A stretch of DNA of 37,817 bases from a virus. The notes beneath the pieces were generated by a model that saw nothing but the letters and a program-made list of their open reading frames with translations, was not told the DNA's origin and made no database searches. Position 1 is the stretch's first letter; each line of letters begins with the position of its first letter. The stretch spans positions 1 through 37,817 of IMG/VR virus record IMGVR_UViG_3300042906_001037; one strand, 5' to 3'. Below are positions 10,173-19,300 of the stretch, piece by piece. Position numbers and translations under genes: made by a program.

Positions 10173-11555
10173 TTAAATTTGTTGTTGACTCTGTTCTCTT
10201 TGTTTTCTTTTTTCCAATAGTTCTTTAACCCTATCTCTTTTTCTATCTTCTTGTTGTTCTTCGAATCCTAAGAATGTTACTGAACTTTCAGTATCAATCT
10301 CAAGTAATTCATTATTGAATTTACAATTCTCAAAAACAACCCCATCTTGACCTAAACGACTTTTAGTAATCGCAATAGTTGCAAGACCCATTTCTTTTTG
10401 TTGTAATGTTTTAGCCACAGAAATAATTACGTGACCAACCTGTGCCTTTTTAATTGACCCACCCATTTGGTCTGTAGTTACAACTTCAGATGAAATTGAC
10501 GCTCTGTTACCTTGTGTTGCAGTCCACCCAACTAAATCAAGTTCGTGACACATTGCCTCAAAACCTCTCATTACAGACCCTTCAGCTTTCCACTCATCTT
10601 TACTACTTGATTCCGGTAATACACAATCAATATAATCCAATAAAACCATATCAATTTTAATTCCGTCAGCAATCATCTTTCTAACCTGATTCTTAATTTG
10701 ACTCATAGTCATCGTGTCCGATGCTAACTTTTTCAAAACCAATCGATTTTGCATTGTCTCTTTAATCTCAGTAATTTTACTCATTACCTCTTCTTTATTT
10801 TGAACCAAATTATCCGGTTCAATACCAGTCCACATTGTGAAATGTTTTCTTTGTATGATTTTTGGATTGTCTTCAAAAAATATTTGAAGTACGTTATAAC
10901 CAAGGTTAAACGCTGTGTTTGAAATTTTAGATAAGATGGTTGTCTTACCAACACCCGTTGGTGCTAATATAACCCCAATCTCACCTTTAGCTAAACCACC
11001 TTTAAGTAGTTTATCAATACCTTTAATCCCCATTGGAATTGGATGACGATAATCCTCATCAAGTACGGTATCTAAGTTAGCGAAGATATCTGTTTGACCT
11101 TTATCTATTTCCCCAACCTGTAATGCATCTCTCACAAGTCCTTCAACCTTATCATAAGACTCGAAATCACCTTGAGTAATAATCTTTTGAGCTTTGTCCA
11201 TCGCCTTTTGAAGTTCTTGTTGTTTACAAAACTTCAAAGCTTTCTCCTGAACGAAAGTGGTCCCTTCAAAAGGTGCCTCCTTTACTTGTGTTAATGTGTC
11301 CAAAACAATCTTGGCAACCATCTCTTGGGAGATTTCAGACTTAACTATCTGCTCAAGAGTATCGAAATTAGGAGTAGATTCATATTTCTTGTGATACTCC
11401 TTTGTCATTTGTAAAATGATTTTAAAGTACTTGTTGTCGAAATAGATTGGCTCAATAACATCCATAATTGAAGATGAAAAGTCCTTATCTAATATAATCT
11501 GATTCAGTAATTGTAATTGAAATGTGTTCCCTAAATAATCGAAATTTTTGTTCAT
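10173..11555 (-). CDS. gp41: Replicative DNA helicase, T4 gp41/DnaB-like
   Basis: This 460-residue RecA-fold hexameric helicase is near the 475 residues of T4 gp41. The Walker A motif is at residues 198-205 (APTGVGKT) and Walker B about 302-308 (DMVLLDY). The N-terminal 170 residues are helical, as in the DnaB N-terminal collar. The later motif TATQGNRASI and KKAQVGHVIISVAK resemble DnaB motifs H3 and H4. The C-terminus is a basic, Gln-rich tail. It unwinds the fork on the lagging strand together with a primase, which is not in this window. The gene lies in the gp32-UvsX-RNase H-RNR unit and starts 37 nt after the preceding unknown ORF. Confidence 0.93.
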   Translation of the reverse strand: MNKNFDYLGNTFQLQLLNQIILDKDFSSSIMDVIEPIYFDNKYFKIILQMTKEYHKKYESTPNFDTLEQIVKSEISQEMVAKIVLDTLTQVKEAPFEGTTFVQEKALKFCKQQELQKAMDKAQKIITQGDFESYDKVEGLVRDALQVGEIDKGQTDIFANLDTVLDEDYRHPIPMGIKGIDKLLKGGLAKGEIGVILAPTGVGKTTILSKISNTAFNLGYNVLQIFFEDNPKIIQRKHFTMWTGIEPDNLVQNKEEVMSKITEIKETMQNRLVLKKLASDTMTMSQIKNQVRKMIADGIKIDMVLLDYIDCVLPESSSKDEWKAEGSVMRGFEAMCHELDLVGWTATQGNRASISSEVVTTDQMGGSIKKAQVGHVIISVAKTLQQKEMGLATIAITKSRLGQDGVVFENCKFNNELLEIDTESSVTFLGFEEQQEDRKRDRVKELLEKRKQREQSQQQI

Positions 11556-11592
11556 AAATTGTTTTAAAAGTTACCCTTGTATTATTAAATAC

Positions 11593-12045
11593 TTACTTAC
11601 TTAAGTCAAGTTCCAAATAATTGTAACTTAATTTTTTATCTGAAAAAATGTCAGTCAATCCTCGAAGTGTTTCCTTCAAGAAAGGTCTTACATCGACAGT
11701 ATAACGAACTTTTGGTGGATAAAATTTTCCGTCAAAAATTCTATGACAAATTGTCTGTTCTCCTAATTTGATGATAATGTTAAACATTTCAGGTCCATCA
11801 GTGAACGATGTGTCCATAATACTTGGGTCATGAATAATAGAATCTTTATTGTCCATCATGTAGACTAAAGTTTTCATTTTCAAGTATTCTTGAAGTTCTT
11901 CTTTGAACTCAGCAACGAATTCATATAGTTCAACCGAACTTTTTGCTTTTGGGTTAAACCCTCTTACGTTAAAGAATCTTTGGACTACGATGTTATCGTT
12001 TAATGTCAATAAAAATTCCATCTTAGTACTTTCTTGCTCTCTCAT
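11593..12045 (-). CDS. Unknown protein in replication operon
   Basis: A 150-residue soluble protein with no family I recognise. It has mixed alpha/beta character: an N-terminal LLTLNDNIVVQRFFNVRGF strand-rich segment, a helical FVAEFKEELQEYLKMKTL, then two beta segments (EMFNIIIKLGEQTICHRIF and YPPKVRYTVDVRPFL) and an acidic end. The start could be M1 or M9 (the second Met, MEFLLTL), because the first eight residues are polar. It starts 4 nt after the RNase H gene and precedes the helicase, so a role near the fork is possible. In T4 small accessory genes such as 59 and 33 lie near 32 and rnh, but nothing in the sequence identifies it as one of them. Confidence 0.8.
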   Translation of the reverse strand: MREQESTKMEFLLTLNDNIVVQRFFNVRGFNPKAKSSVELYEFVAEFKEELQEYLKMKTLVYMMDNKDSIIHDPSIMDTSFTDGPEMFNIIIKLGEQTICHRIFDGKFYPPKVRYTVDVRPFLKETLRGLTDIFSDKKLSYNYLELDLSK

Positions 12046-12049
12046 AAAT

Positions 12050-13051
12050 TTAATTTTTGTTTGTGTTTCGTTTTTCTTTTCTTGTTAATTTCATGAATGG
12101 TCTTAGGAAGTTTACCCAAGCTTCATCGTTTTTTGGAAGATATTTGAAGAGACCATCTTCCATCATAAGTCTCATTAAATTTTTATATCCCCTATCTGTC
12201 GGGTCAATAGTGTCTGTGATAATTTGGTCAACTAATTCTTTTCCATCGTCTGTTATTAAAGGGTTAGATAAATTAACTATTTTTTCGTTTGTAGTATAAA
12301 ACTCTTCACCAATTATACCATTTTTTGTTTTACCAGTCAAAATATTTTCCAATACTTTTGATTTCTTTTCTTGCATGAGAATCCCCGCATTAACTCTTAT
12401 TTCGTTAATAGTGCATGGTTTAACCAGCATATCCGGGAATAATTTAACCAAAGTTTTTTCACCTAAACCTTCAATTCCACTAATATTATCTGAACTATCT
12501 CCGGTAAGAATCTTACAAAGTAATACATTATAATGTGGTATCTGAACTTTATTTATGGTAATCATATCACCCTGTTTAAAGTATTGTTTTGCGTTTGGCG
12601 AGTAAATGGTTACCTTATCCGAAATAAGCTGTGTAAGGTCCTTATCTGACGAAAAAATGGTAATATCTTCGTTAGTTGCCTTTTGACAATAATAAGCAAT
12701 CAAGTCATCCGCCTCGTTGTAAACCATCTCAACTTGTCTAACAAAGACTTCCTCAAGATATTCTTTAATACGAGCGTTTTGTTGTAGATATGATTCGTAC
12801 TTAAACTCATTCATATCTTGTTTTCTATTTCCCTTATACTGTGGATAAAGTTCTTTCCGAGTGGATGAACTATGTTCGGCATCCCAAAACACAACTACCT
12901 TATCGTAGTTATGTTCCTCAAGGAATTTCCGAATTGTATTTATAAAGTGGTAAATAGCCCCTAAGTGACTTCCGTCATTGTATAGGTCTTTTACTCCGTG
13001 GAATCCAATTTTCATTAAGTTGGACCCGTCAATTAATAATGTCTTAATCAC
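12050..13051 (-). CDS. rnh: RNase H-type 5'-3' exonuclease (FEN family, T4 rnh-like)
   Basis: The 333-residue protein matches the FEN/5' nuclease family of T4 RNase H (305 residues), which removes RNA primers and adjacent DNA from Okazaki fragments. Metal-binding acids are visible: D8 (LLIDGSN), D57 (VVFWDAEH) followed by the basic arch region STRKELYPQYKGNR, E113/D115/D116 (NEADDLI), D136/D138 (SSDKDLTQL), and D185/D188 (LTGDSSDNI). The last is followed by a helix-three-turn motif (GIEGLGEKT) that binds duplex DNA. The C-terminal third is less conserved and basic at the end. The gene sits 24 nt after uvsX and 4 nt before the unknown 150-residue ORF. Confidence 0.93.
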   Translation of the reverse strand: MIKTLLIDGSNLMKIGFHGVKDLYNDGSHLGAIYHFINTIRKFLEEHNYDKVVVFWDAEHSSSTRKELYPQYKGNRKQDMNEFKYESYLQQNARIKEYLEEVFVRQVEMVYNEADDLIAYYCQKATNEDITIFSSDKDLTQLISDKVTIYSPNAKQYFKQGDMITINKVQIPHYNVLLCKILTGDSSDNISGIEGLGEKTLVKLFPDMLVKPCTINEIRVNAGILMQEKKSKVLENILTGKTKNGIIGEEFYTTNEKIVNLSNPLITDDGKELVDQIITDTIDPTDRGYKNLMRLMMEDGLFKYLPKNDEAWVNFLRPFMKLTRKEKRNTNKN

Positions 13052-13075
13052 AATGGTGATTTAATGGTGAATAAA

Positions 13076-14077
13076 CTAAGCTTCTTTTTCTTCTTTTAGG
13101 TCAAAATCACCATCAGTTCCGATGATGTCTTTCCAATATTCTGCGTATTCTTTTTTATATTTTTCAATATTAATTTTTTCTTCCGCAGTATCTTTTCCCG
13201 CAATGAATCCGTGTGGTGTAACAATAATTTTTCCATCATCATAACCTAATCCATTGATGTGATTTTTCATAACCGACACTTTTGTTCTTGAAGCAAACTT
13301 GATAGTTCTTTTGTCTTTAGTTGCAGTAATCTTTGTAGTTCCCGCCCCTTTTTGATTTCCAAATAAATAAACTAATGATGAGTTTAACCAAATCGCCTCA
13401 CCACCTTTAGCTTTAATCTTTGGTTGTCCAAAAGGATTATCCGGTAATTCAACCCAAGGTTGATTAACAATGATTAAAGTGTTTTCATATTTTGAATCAG
13501 ATTTACGAGAACCCGAGATTCTTTGATTGATACCCATACCAATCTTATCAGCTAATGTAGATGCATTGTGTTGTTTACCACCTTTACCTTCATAAGTCAT
13601 TTTACAAGGTACAGAACCTACTGAATCCCACATAAAACATAAACTATAATCTAAGTTTCCTTTTTCTTGTTCGTCAAGTAAGTTATTGATATAGTCAGTA
13701 ATTTGTTCAATGTAGTCAAAGTTATTATTGAATATGTAAAATCCATCCCAATCCAATTCACCTGTTTCCTCATCAACCACTTCCTCACAATCAAATCCCA
13801 TTAATTTAGCGTGTTCAAATGACCATTTCTGTTCTGTAATAATAAACACAGGAAGAATACCTTTCTTTTGAGCATCTACCGCAGTTTTTACAAGAGCCGT
13901 TGTTTTACCTGTATCAGAGTGACCCAAGAACATATTAATATGTCCAATAGCTGGTCCCGGTAATCCAACCGCATCCAAGAAATCCGGACCTAAGTCAAAA
14001 AATCTTTGTGGTTTGTATTTTGCCGATACCGAGAATTTATCTTTAATTGATTTGAAATCGTTTTTCTTAATCGCCAT
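13076..14077 (-). CDS. uvsX: RecA-like recombinase, UvsX family
   Basis: This 333-residue strand-exchange protein carries Walker A at 52-59 (GHSDTGKT) and Walker B ending at D151 (LCFMWDSVGS). Between them is the acidic ITEQKW segment, and a VNQPW strand comes later. In T4, UvsX (391 residues) coats gp32-covered ssDNA to start recombination-dependent replication and repair. Its start overlaps the end of the 98-residue ORF by 11 nt, suggesting coupled translation. The acidic/lysine-rich C-terminus (FDLKEEKEA) is like that of other RecA proteins. Host RecA is unlikely because of the short length and the phage context. Confidence 0.92.
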   Translation of the reverse strand: MAIKKNDFKSIKDKFSVSAKYKPQRFFDLGPDFLDAVGLPGPAIGHINMFLGHSDTGKTTALVKTAVDAQKKGILPVFIITEQKWSFEHAKLMGFDCEEVVDEETGELDWDGFYIFNNNFDYIEQITDYINNLLDEQEKGNLDYSLCFMWDSVGSVPCKMTYEGKGGKQHNASTLADKIGMGINQRISGSRKSDSKYENTLIIVNQPWVELPDNPFGQPKIKAKGGEAIWLNSSLVYLFGNQKGAGTTKITATKDKRTIKFASRTKVSVMKNHINGLGYDDGKIIVTPHGFIAGKDTAEEKINIEKYKKEYAEYWKDIIGTDGDFDLKEEKEA

Positions 14078-14363
14078 TTTCTATTTTTTTAATGTGTGGT
14101 AATTTGTTTGATTTATTCCTATTGTATTTTGAAGAATCCTCCTCATATAGTACATTAATTTCTTCTTCATGAAAAGTAATTAACCTACTACTTATCACAC
14201 CATCTTCATTAGTACCTTCATCCAACATTCCAAATAAAACACTATCACCAATTTGTTTACTTCTACCTGAGAAGTATGTTTTATCTTTTAGTTGACTTAG
14301 AATTTCATAAGATAACATTTTATTGTCTCTTAATTGTAAGTCAATTTCTTCTTTAAACGTCAT
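14067..14363 (-). CDS. Small unknown protein between gp32 and UvsX
   Basis: A 98-residue protein, not recognised. The N-terminal half is helical and charged (TFKEEIDLQLRDNKMLSYEI). The middle is a Gly-containing segment (GDSVLFGMLDEG), and the C-terminal part is Asn/Lys-rich. It has no Cys, no signal peptide and no membrane segment. Translation overlaps UvsX by 11 nt, so the two are probably made together. It is the first gene after the gp32 terminator, so it must rely on readthrough or an unseen promoter. It could be a recombination or transcription accessory protein by position, but this is a guess. Confidence 0.7.
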   Translation of the reverse strand: MTFKEEIDLQLRDNKMLSYEILSQLKDKTYFSGRSKQIGDSVLFGMLDEGTNEDGVISSRLITFHEEEINVLYEEDSSKYNRNKSNKLPHIKKIENGD

Positions 14364-14378
14364 ATGATAATATTATTA

Positions 14379-14415
14379 AAACTTGGACACTTAGTTAGAC
14401 AAGATGTCCAAGTTT
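14379..14415 (-). terminator. Stem-loop after gp32 gene
   Basis: A perfect 11-bp inverted repeat (AAACTTGGACA / TGTCCAAGTTT) with a 15-nt loop lies 12 nt past the gp32 stop on the minus strand, followed by an A+T-rich tract without a long T-run. A partial terminator or mRNA-stabilising hairpin would allow much gp32 and less of the downstream genes. In T4 gp32 is also made in excess. Confidence 0.7.
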
Positions 14416-14427
14416 AATTATTCTTTA

Positions 14428-15282
14428 TTAGAAAGGTAAATCTTCGTCTACCTCATCGTTCGCTTGAGGGTCAACCGGTGTTGAACTTTGAGATTTTCCA
14501 CCACCAAATGATTCTGTATTTACTGAATCACTTTCGTAAAGGTATCCACCTTTTTCAGAATCCCATCTTGGAGTTTCTCCACGAGCAATCGCTTCAAGGT
14601 ATTCTACCGGTTTTTTAGAGTAAACGTCTAACCAAGTCAATTCGTCAGTAATCCACTCATTAGATTGAGCCGGGTCAGTATGTACAGGACCTTGGTCTTC
14701 ATACATAATTGTAGATACGGTTGTATATTCTTTTCCTTTTGGAGTTTTCGCTTTAGTCAATTCAATGATTAAATCTCTACCGATTTGAGCGTCGGTAATA
14801 TCTCCTTTATTTCTCCAAATTGGAATGATTTTATCTAAGATACCATCATTTTTGTAGTTGTGTTTGAATCTCCAAAATTTTGGTCCGTCTTCTTCTCTAT
14901 CTCTATCGATAACTTTTACGATATAGAATTTACGAGAACGATACTGAGCAGCTAATTGTTTGTCTGATTCTTTTCCGGTTGAGATTAACTCTTCGTAAAC
15001 CTCGTTTAAAGGTGAACGTTCGTTATCGTTTTTCCCCGGGTCGTAGAATTTTTGCCATTGTCCACCAACTTGAATCTCATGATACCAAGCCTCTTTAAAT
15101 GGTGAAGAACCATCACTCGTAGGTAAGATTCTAACTCTTCTTTGTCCAGATTGCTCCTTATCACCTAAGATAAGTGCAAAATATTTTTTCATTCTTTCGT
15201 CTTGCGACATTTTTCCTTGGGCCCCGCCCCCTGATTGTTTTGAATTTTCGTACTGTGCCAATACGGCGTCTAATGAACTCAT
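14428..15282 (-). CDS. gp32: Single-stranded DNA-binding protein, gp32-like
   Basis: The 284-residue protein is close to T4 gp32 (301 residues). The N-terminus (SSLDAVLAQYENSKQ plus a Gly-rich linker) fits the cooperative-binding segment. The core (about 35-225) has aromatic/basic OB-fold strands such as VRILPTSDG, WYHEIQVGGQWQKFY and RKFYIVKVIDRDRE. The C-terminus is Ser/Gly-rich and ends in an acidic tip (DEVDEDLPF) as in SSB proteins that recruit partners. It contains no cysteine, so the zinc-binding knuckle of T4 gp32 is absent. It has its own Bacteroidota-type promoter upstream and a hairpin downstream. It coats ssDNA at the fork and works with UvsX, helicase and RNase H encoded next to it. 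Confidence 0.9.
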   Translation of the reverse strand: MSSLDAVLAQYENSKQSGGGAQGKMSQDERMKKYFALILGDKEQSGQRRVRILPTSDGSSPFKEAWYHEIQVGGQWQKFYDPGKNDNERSPLNEVYEELISTGKESDKQLAAQYRSRKFYIVKVIDRDREEDGPKFWRFKHNYKNDGILDKIIPIWRNKGDITDAQIGRDLIIELTKAKTPKGKEYTTVSTIMYEDQGPVHTDPAQSNEWITDELTWLDVYSKKPVEYLEAIARGETPRWDSEKGGYLYESDSVNTESFGGGKSQSSTPVDPQANDEVDEDLPF

Positions 15283-15315
15283 GTGTTATAAATTAAGATT
15301 AATTAAATTGTTCAA

Positions 15316-15347
15316 CAAATATAGGTAATAAAACTAGTGAAGTCAAA
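15316..15347 (-). promoter_or_regulatory. Bacteroidota-type promoter for gp32 and replication genes
   Basis: On the minus strand TTTG (15347-15344), a 20-nt spacer, then TATATTTG (15323-15316) matches the published Bacteroidota housekeeping consensus TTTG...TAnnTTTG at every fixed position. The expected start is about 27 nt before the gp32 ATG. It lies directly after the preceding terminator. Confidence 0.75.
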
Positions 15348-15348
15348 T

Positions 15349-15376
15349 AAAAAAAGGTGTCTGTTAAGACACCTTT
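15349..15376 (-). terminator. Rho-independent terminator before gp32 promoter
   Basis: On the minus strand a perfect 9-bp stem (AAAGGTGTC / GACACCTTT, 15353-15361 and 15368-15376) with a 6-nt loop runs into seven or more T residues. It begins 11 nt past the stop of the Pro-rich gene and abuts the gp32 promoter, so it isolates late from replication transcription. Confidence 0.88.
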
Positions 15377-15386
15377 GAATTTTTTG

Positions 15387-16088
15387 TTATCGTTTGAATG
15401 ATGTTTTGTAGTCATCTTCTTGAGAACCAGGTTGGAATGAATTTTTAATATCATTCACATTAATATCTTCAACTTCGTCTGAAGTTAAAACATAATCATT
15501 TTTTCCTGTTTTCTCCATCTCTTCTTGTTTGTCATCGAAGAATTGTGAAAGTTTTTGGTTGAATGGATATGAATCGTAACTTCTCAACTCTAATTTTTCT
15601 TGAGGAGTTTTTTCACGATACTTCTCAATTTTATTTTCAAGTGAGTTTAATTTATTCATAACATTATCCATTTCTCCTAATTTAGCCTCTAAGTTAGACA
15701 ATTGGTTAAACAAGTTTTCAAAATATTCTTCTTGTTTTGTTTCAATATTTTTTTGAGAATTAACTAAATCAGTTATTTCAAGTTCTTCAGATTCTTCACC
15801 TTCCGCACTTGTTTCTTCTGATTGTCCCTCATCGTCAATTTTTTCAACGTCAGGGTCATTGGCAACATCAATTGGTTGTGGTGCCCCTTCTCCCGGTGCT
15901 GGTGGTGGTACTGCTTCAGATGGTGCAGGTGCTGGTGGAACTTCTCCTCCCGGTGCCGGTGGTGGTGGAGTTAACGCCTCTAACCCAGCTGTTGGGTCTT
16001 CAGGAACTTCCGCCTCTTGTTCCATAATATACTTATTAATATTATGATATCTTGCTATTTCTTGTATTAATTTCTTGTCTAAACCCAT
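15387..16088 (-). CDS. Pro-rich, acidic, coiled-coil protein of unknown function
   Basis: A 233-residue protein, family not recognised. There is a short basic-hydrophobic N-terminus (residues 1-22). A Pro/Ala/Gly-rich segment follows (about 35-72, with PPPPAPGG and PPPAPGEGAP), then an acidic stretch (about 78-105). A strong coiled coil (about 108-160, NLFNQLSNLEAKLGEMDNV) comes next, and the tail is charged and ends KTSFKR. The last gene of the central baseplate block, it starts 5 nt after the preceding ORF and ends just before a terminator. An elongated structural or scaffold role fits the composition, but this is inference. Plus-strand open frames at this place are only shadows of the biased codons. 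Confidence 0.8.
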   Translation of the reverse strand: MGLDKKLIQEIARYHNINKYIMEQEAEVPEDPTAGLEALTPPPPAPGGEVPPAPAPSEAVPPPAPGEGAPQPIDVANDPDVEKIDDEGQSEETSAEGEESEELEITDLVNSQKNIETKQEEYFENLFNQLSNLEAKLGEMDNVMNKLNSLENKIEKYREKTPQEKLELRSYDSYPFNQKLSQFFDDKQEEMEKTGKNDYVLTSDEVEDINVNDIKNSFQPGSQEDDYKTSFKR

Positions 16089-16093
16089 TTTGA

Positions 16094-16318
16094 TTATCCG
16101 TTTAATAATTGTTTAATTCCTCCTGCAGTCTCAACTCTAACTTTTCTATTAATAGTTGTTTGGTGTCCGGATCTTTCAATAAGACCATCTCTTTCTCTGA
16201 TTGTGTAACAATCTCCTGTGTCTAAATCACAAACTTGTTGTGTTCCGTCACCGTTATCTGTTTGAGAAACTCTAGTCGATTTCCCAAGATAGTTGTCTAA
16301 TGCTGATTTTATGTTCAT
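16094..16318 (-). CDS. Small unknown protein
   Basis: A 74-residue basic protein I do not recognise. It has two Cys (VCDLDTGDCYTIRERDG) in a short, possibly disulphide- or metal-linked hairpin, then a basic end (NRKVRVETAGGIKQLLNG). A TATTTATA element lies 14 nt before its ATG, in the 32-nt gap after the giant hub-like gene. This supports it as a real, separately started late gene. The following Pro-rich gene starts 5 nt after its stop. Confidence 0.7.
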   Translation of the reverse strand: MNIKSALDNYLGKSTRVSQTDNGDGTQQVCDLDTGDCYTIRERDGLIERSGHQTTINRKVRVETAGGIKQLLNG

Positions 16319-16332
16319 AAAATTGTTTTTAT

Positions 16333-16340
16333 TATAAATA
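16333..16340 (-). promoter_or_regulatory. Late-promoter-like TATTTATA motif
   Basis: TATTTATA followed by ATAAAAAC on the minus strand, 14 nt before the 74-residue ORF. Same motif as at six other virion gene starts. Promoter role inferred. Confidence 0.5.
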
Positions 16341-16350
16341 TATCGTTATG

Positions 16351-19300
16351 TTATAAAGTGAAAACATCACTTACTATGGTTTGAACTAAAACTTCACCAC
16401 CAATCGGAGATGTATTACCATACGGTTTATATTGTACTTGTAATCTAAAATTCCCCAATTTATTAATATTAATTAAATTAGTGTATTTAGTTGAGGCACC
16501 TCCACTACCACCATAACTTGCAATTTCATATGTCTCAGCATATAAAACTCTATTATTAATAGCTTTTGGTTCGTCAAATGGTTCTTGAGTTGTTAATTGA
16601 TATGTAATATATCCTCCATCCGGTTTTTTAATATTATAATAACTCCAACCATTTCCTTGTAACTCAGTAGACTCACCTATTTTAATGAACGCAATTTGTT
16701 GAGGTGGGAATGTTGGTAATGTTTGACTAGTTGGAACATTGTCAACAGGAACTTGAGGTTGATTTGGTAATGTATACCAAACTTTGAACGGGAATTGTTG
16801 CACCACAGGTTGTTCTTGTCCTTTATACGCTTTAAGAATAAACACAATATCTATTTGTGTTTTACCTTCAATTTTCGGTATATTATTTATAAAATAACTT
16901 TCAACATCTGTCAAGGTAATATTAAATTCGTTATTTGATACTTGTCCACCAACACCTTGTACACTTTGTGAAATATATTTTCGAGTTACCTTACCATTAA
17001 CTTCTTCCAATTCATACACAACATATTTCATATCCGGATTAGGAGACATGATATATCCTGCCAATTGTGAATTTATTTTAACATTTAATGACTGAGTCTT
17101 ACTAGCATTTAATTGAACTGCAGTACCAATCATAGTTAAAGGTCCTGTGTTTTGAGGGTTAGTATTTGGCGTCTCTGATTGAGTTGCATTTACAGTTTGA
17201 TTTTGTGGGTTTTCATACCCACCCGGAGATGCAGCTGATGACGCAGTGATTGATGGGTCAAATGTATAATCATTAGTACTTGTTACGGTACCATTAGGCG
17301 TTACAATAACAATCTTACCTTTATTTACCACAGTACCCGTTCCAATTATTGGTGTGTTAAATCTCAATGTTGTATTATTAAATACCGTGAATCCTGTTGC
17401 AGGAACACTAACCCCATTAACAGTTATTGAGGTTGTACCATTAAAACTAACTCCATTAACTTGAACTATAGTTCCAGTATTACCTGATAAAGGAGAGAAT
17501 GAAGTAATTGATGTTGGTGGACATGCTAATTGTGAGGTAACCGCCGCAGTATTTGGAACACCATTTGTAGTACCTTGACTTTCAACTTTATTAATAATAT
17601 TTTTTAAATCCTCAACAATCGCTTTAGTTGCAACACCTACACTAAGTGCCGAGGTTAACGCTTTATCAAATGTTTCTTTAGTTTCAGTATATTCTTTAGT
17701 ATGTGAATCATAAGTTGCTTCACTAACATTTTTAACCGGCCAATAACAAGCATAATATTTAACAAGACCTAAGGTCAATACTTGTGGAACTCTTTCCTGT
17801 AATCTAGCGGTCATAAACGATACAAACGTATCAACTGATGCAAAATTGGCAACAGGTGTTGTTCCTTTAGTTGACGCATTTGGATTAAGATTTACACAAG
17901 AATATGTACTAAGGAATGTGCCGTCAATTTGACCGTAATCAACATTTAATGGAGCGGTCGCAAAGTTATAATTCCAACCATTAAACACACCTAATTTACT
18001 ATTACTATCTTTTTGGAAAGTTCTAAGATACGCAATACAATAAATAATTGTTGCTAACTCAGGGTTATTTGGCATAACTCGTTTAAGAACATCAGCAAAT
18101 TCTTTTTCAGTCATTTTGGTAAGAACCGCATTAGTTGCCTGATATTTTTTAGACAAATAAATTGGAAGTACCTGACTTTCGCATTCATTTGGTGCACCTT
18201 TTGTATTATTCGCAGATTGAACAGTATTATTGGTTTTATTAGATTCGGTTGACGCACTTAATACGTTAATAGTATCTTTTTTAATTTTAAGAAGTTCCTC
18301 AACTTTTGTTAATAAATTTTGATTAATACTTTGAATAAAACTATCAATTGCAGGTAAATCATACACTCCTTGTCTAATACCCTCAAATTGAGTTTGGAAT
18401 TGTCCAGGCTGTATTGAATGCGAAACTTGCTGTATCATATATGGACCATTAAACATTGGAACGTGTCTTAAATTAAAATACATCGTTGGTTGTAATAAAG
18501 CATTTCCTAAACAAACAACAGAACATTTATAACTTCTTTGTTTATAAAGATTATACAAACCCGCATTTTGTGTTGCAACATTTTTACCTGAAGCTTGGTC
18601 AACCATATTTATCTGTGTTGCAATTGATTCAGAAGTTGCAGTACCATTATCTTGAGAAACAGAGAACGAGTAAAATACATTTTGATTTCTTACTCCAATA
18701 TCAACGGTAAACCCAACACATTTATTTGAAACCCCCCAATCTTTTTTACCAACTTGATTTTCAATCAAAGGATTTTCAGAGGCACGACTCATATTAAATC
18801 CATCATCTCTAAATCTAAAATTACCTTTTGGTAAATCTAAATATTGAGATGGTTTCCCAACATAAAAACAAACCATTTTAGAACTTGATTTTCGATAATC
18901 AACATCTAAAAATGTTCCCCATAAACTATTGGCAAACTCTAATGACCCTTCAGCTCTATTTGGTATTGTTGTACCATCAACATCCTGAACATTATAAAAA
19001 TTAATGTAAGCAGGTAGGTTCATTACAGTAAAATTATTCTTAATCAATAATCCACTAATAAACGTATAAACACTCATGGTTTCGTTTAAAGATTTCTCAC
19101 TAAACATACTCCTCATCTCAAAAACATCCAATAAGATAGTATCACCAATATTTCTTGACGCTCTATCCAAAAATAAGATATCTTCAAATAATGTTTTAGT
19201 TTTGTAATCTCCACCCGCAATCCATTTATCATTTAATGCTTTGAATACCTCGTAATTCTCAACTTTACTTTGTTGTCCATCAATAACACTTTGAATGGTT

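Noticed and set aside
15809-16047. Plus-strand open frames rich in Gly, Val and Leu opposite the Pro-rich gene
   Set aside because: They are antisense shadows of the Pro/Ala-rich codons of the minus-strand gene; no start context or family resemblance.
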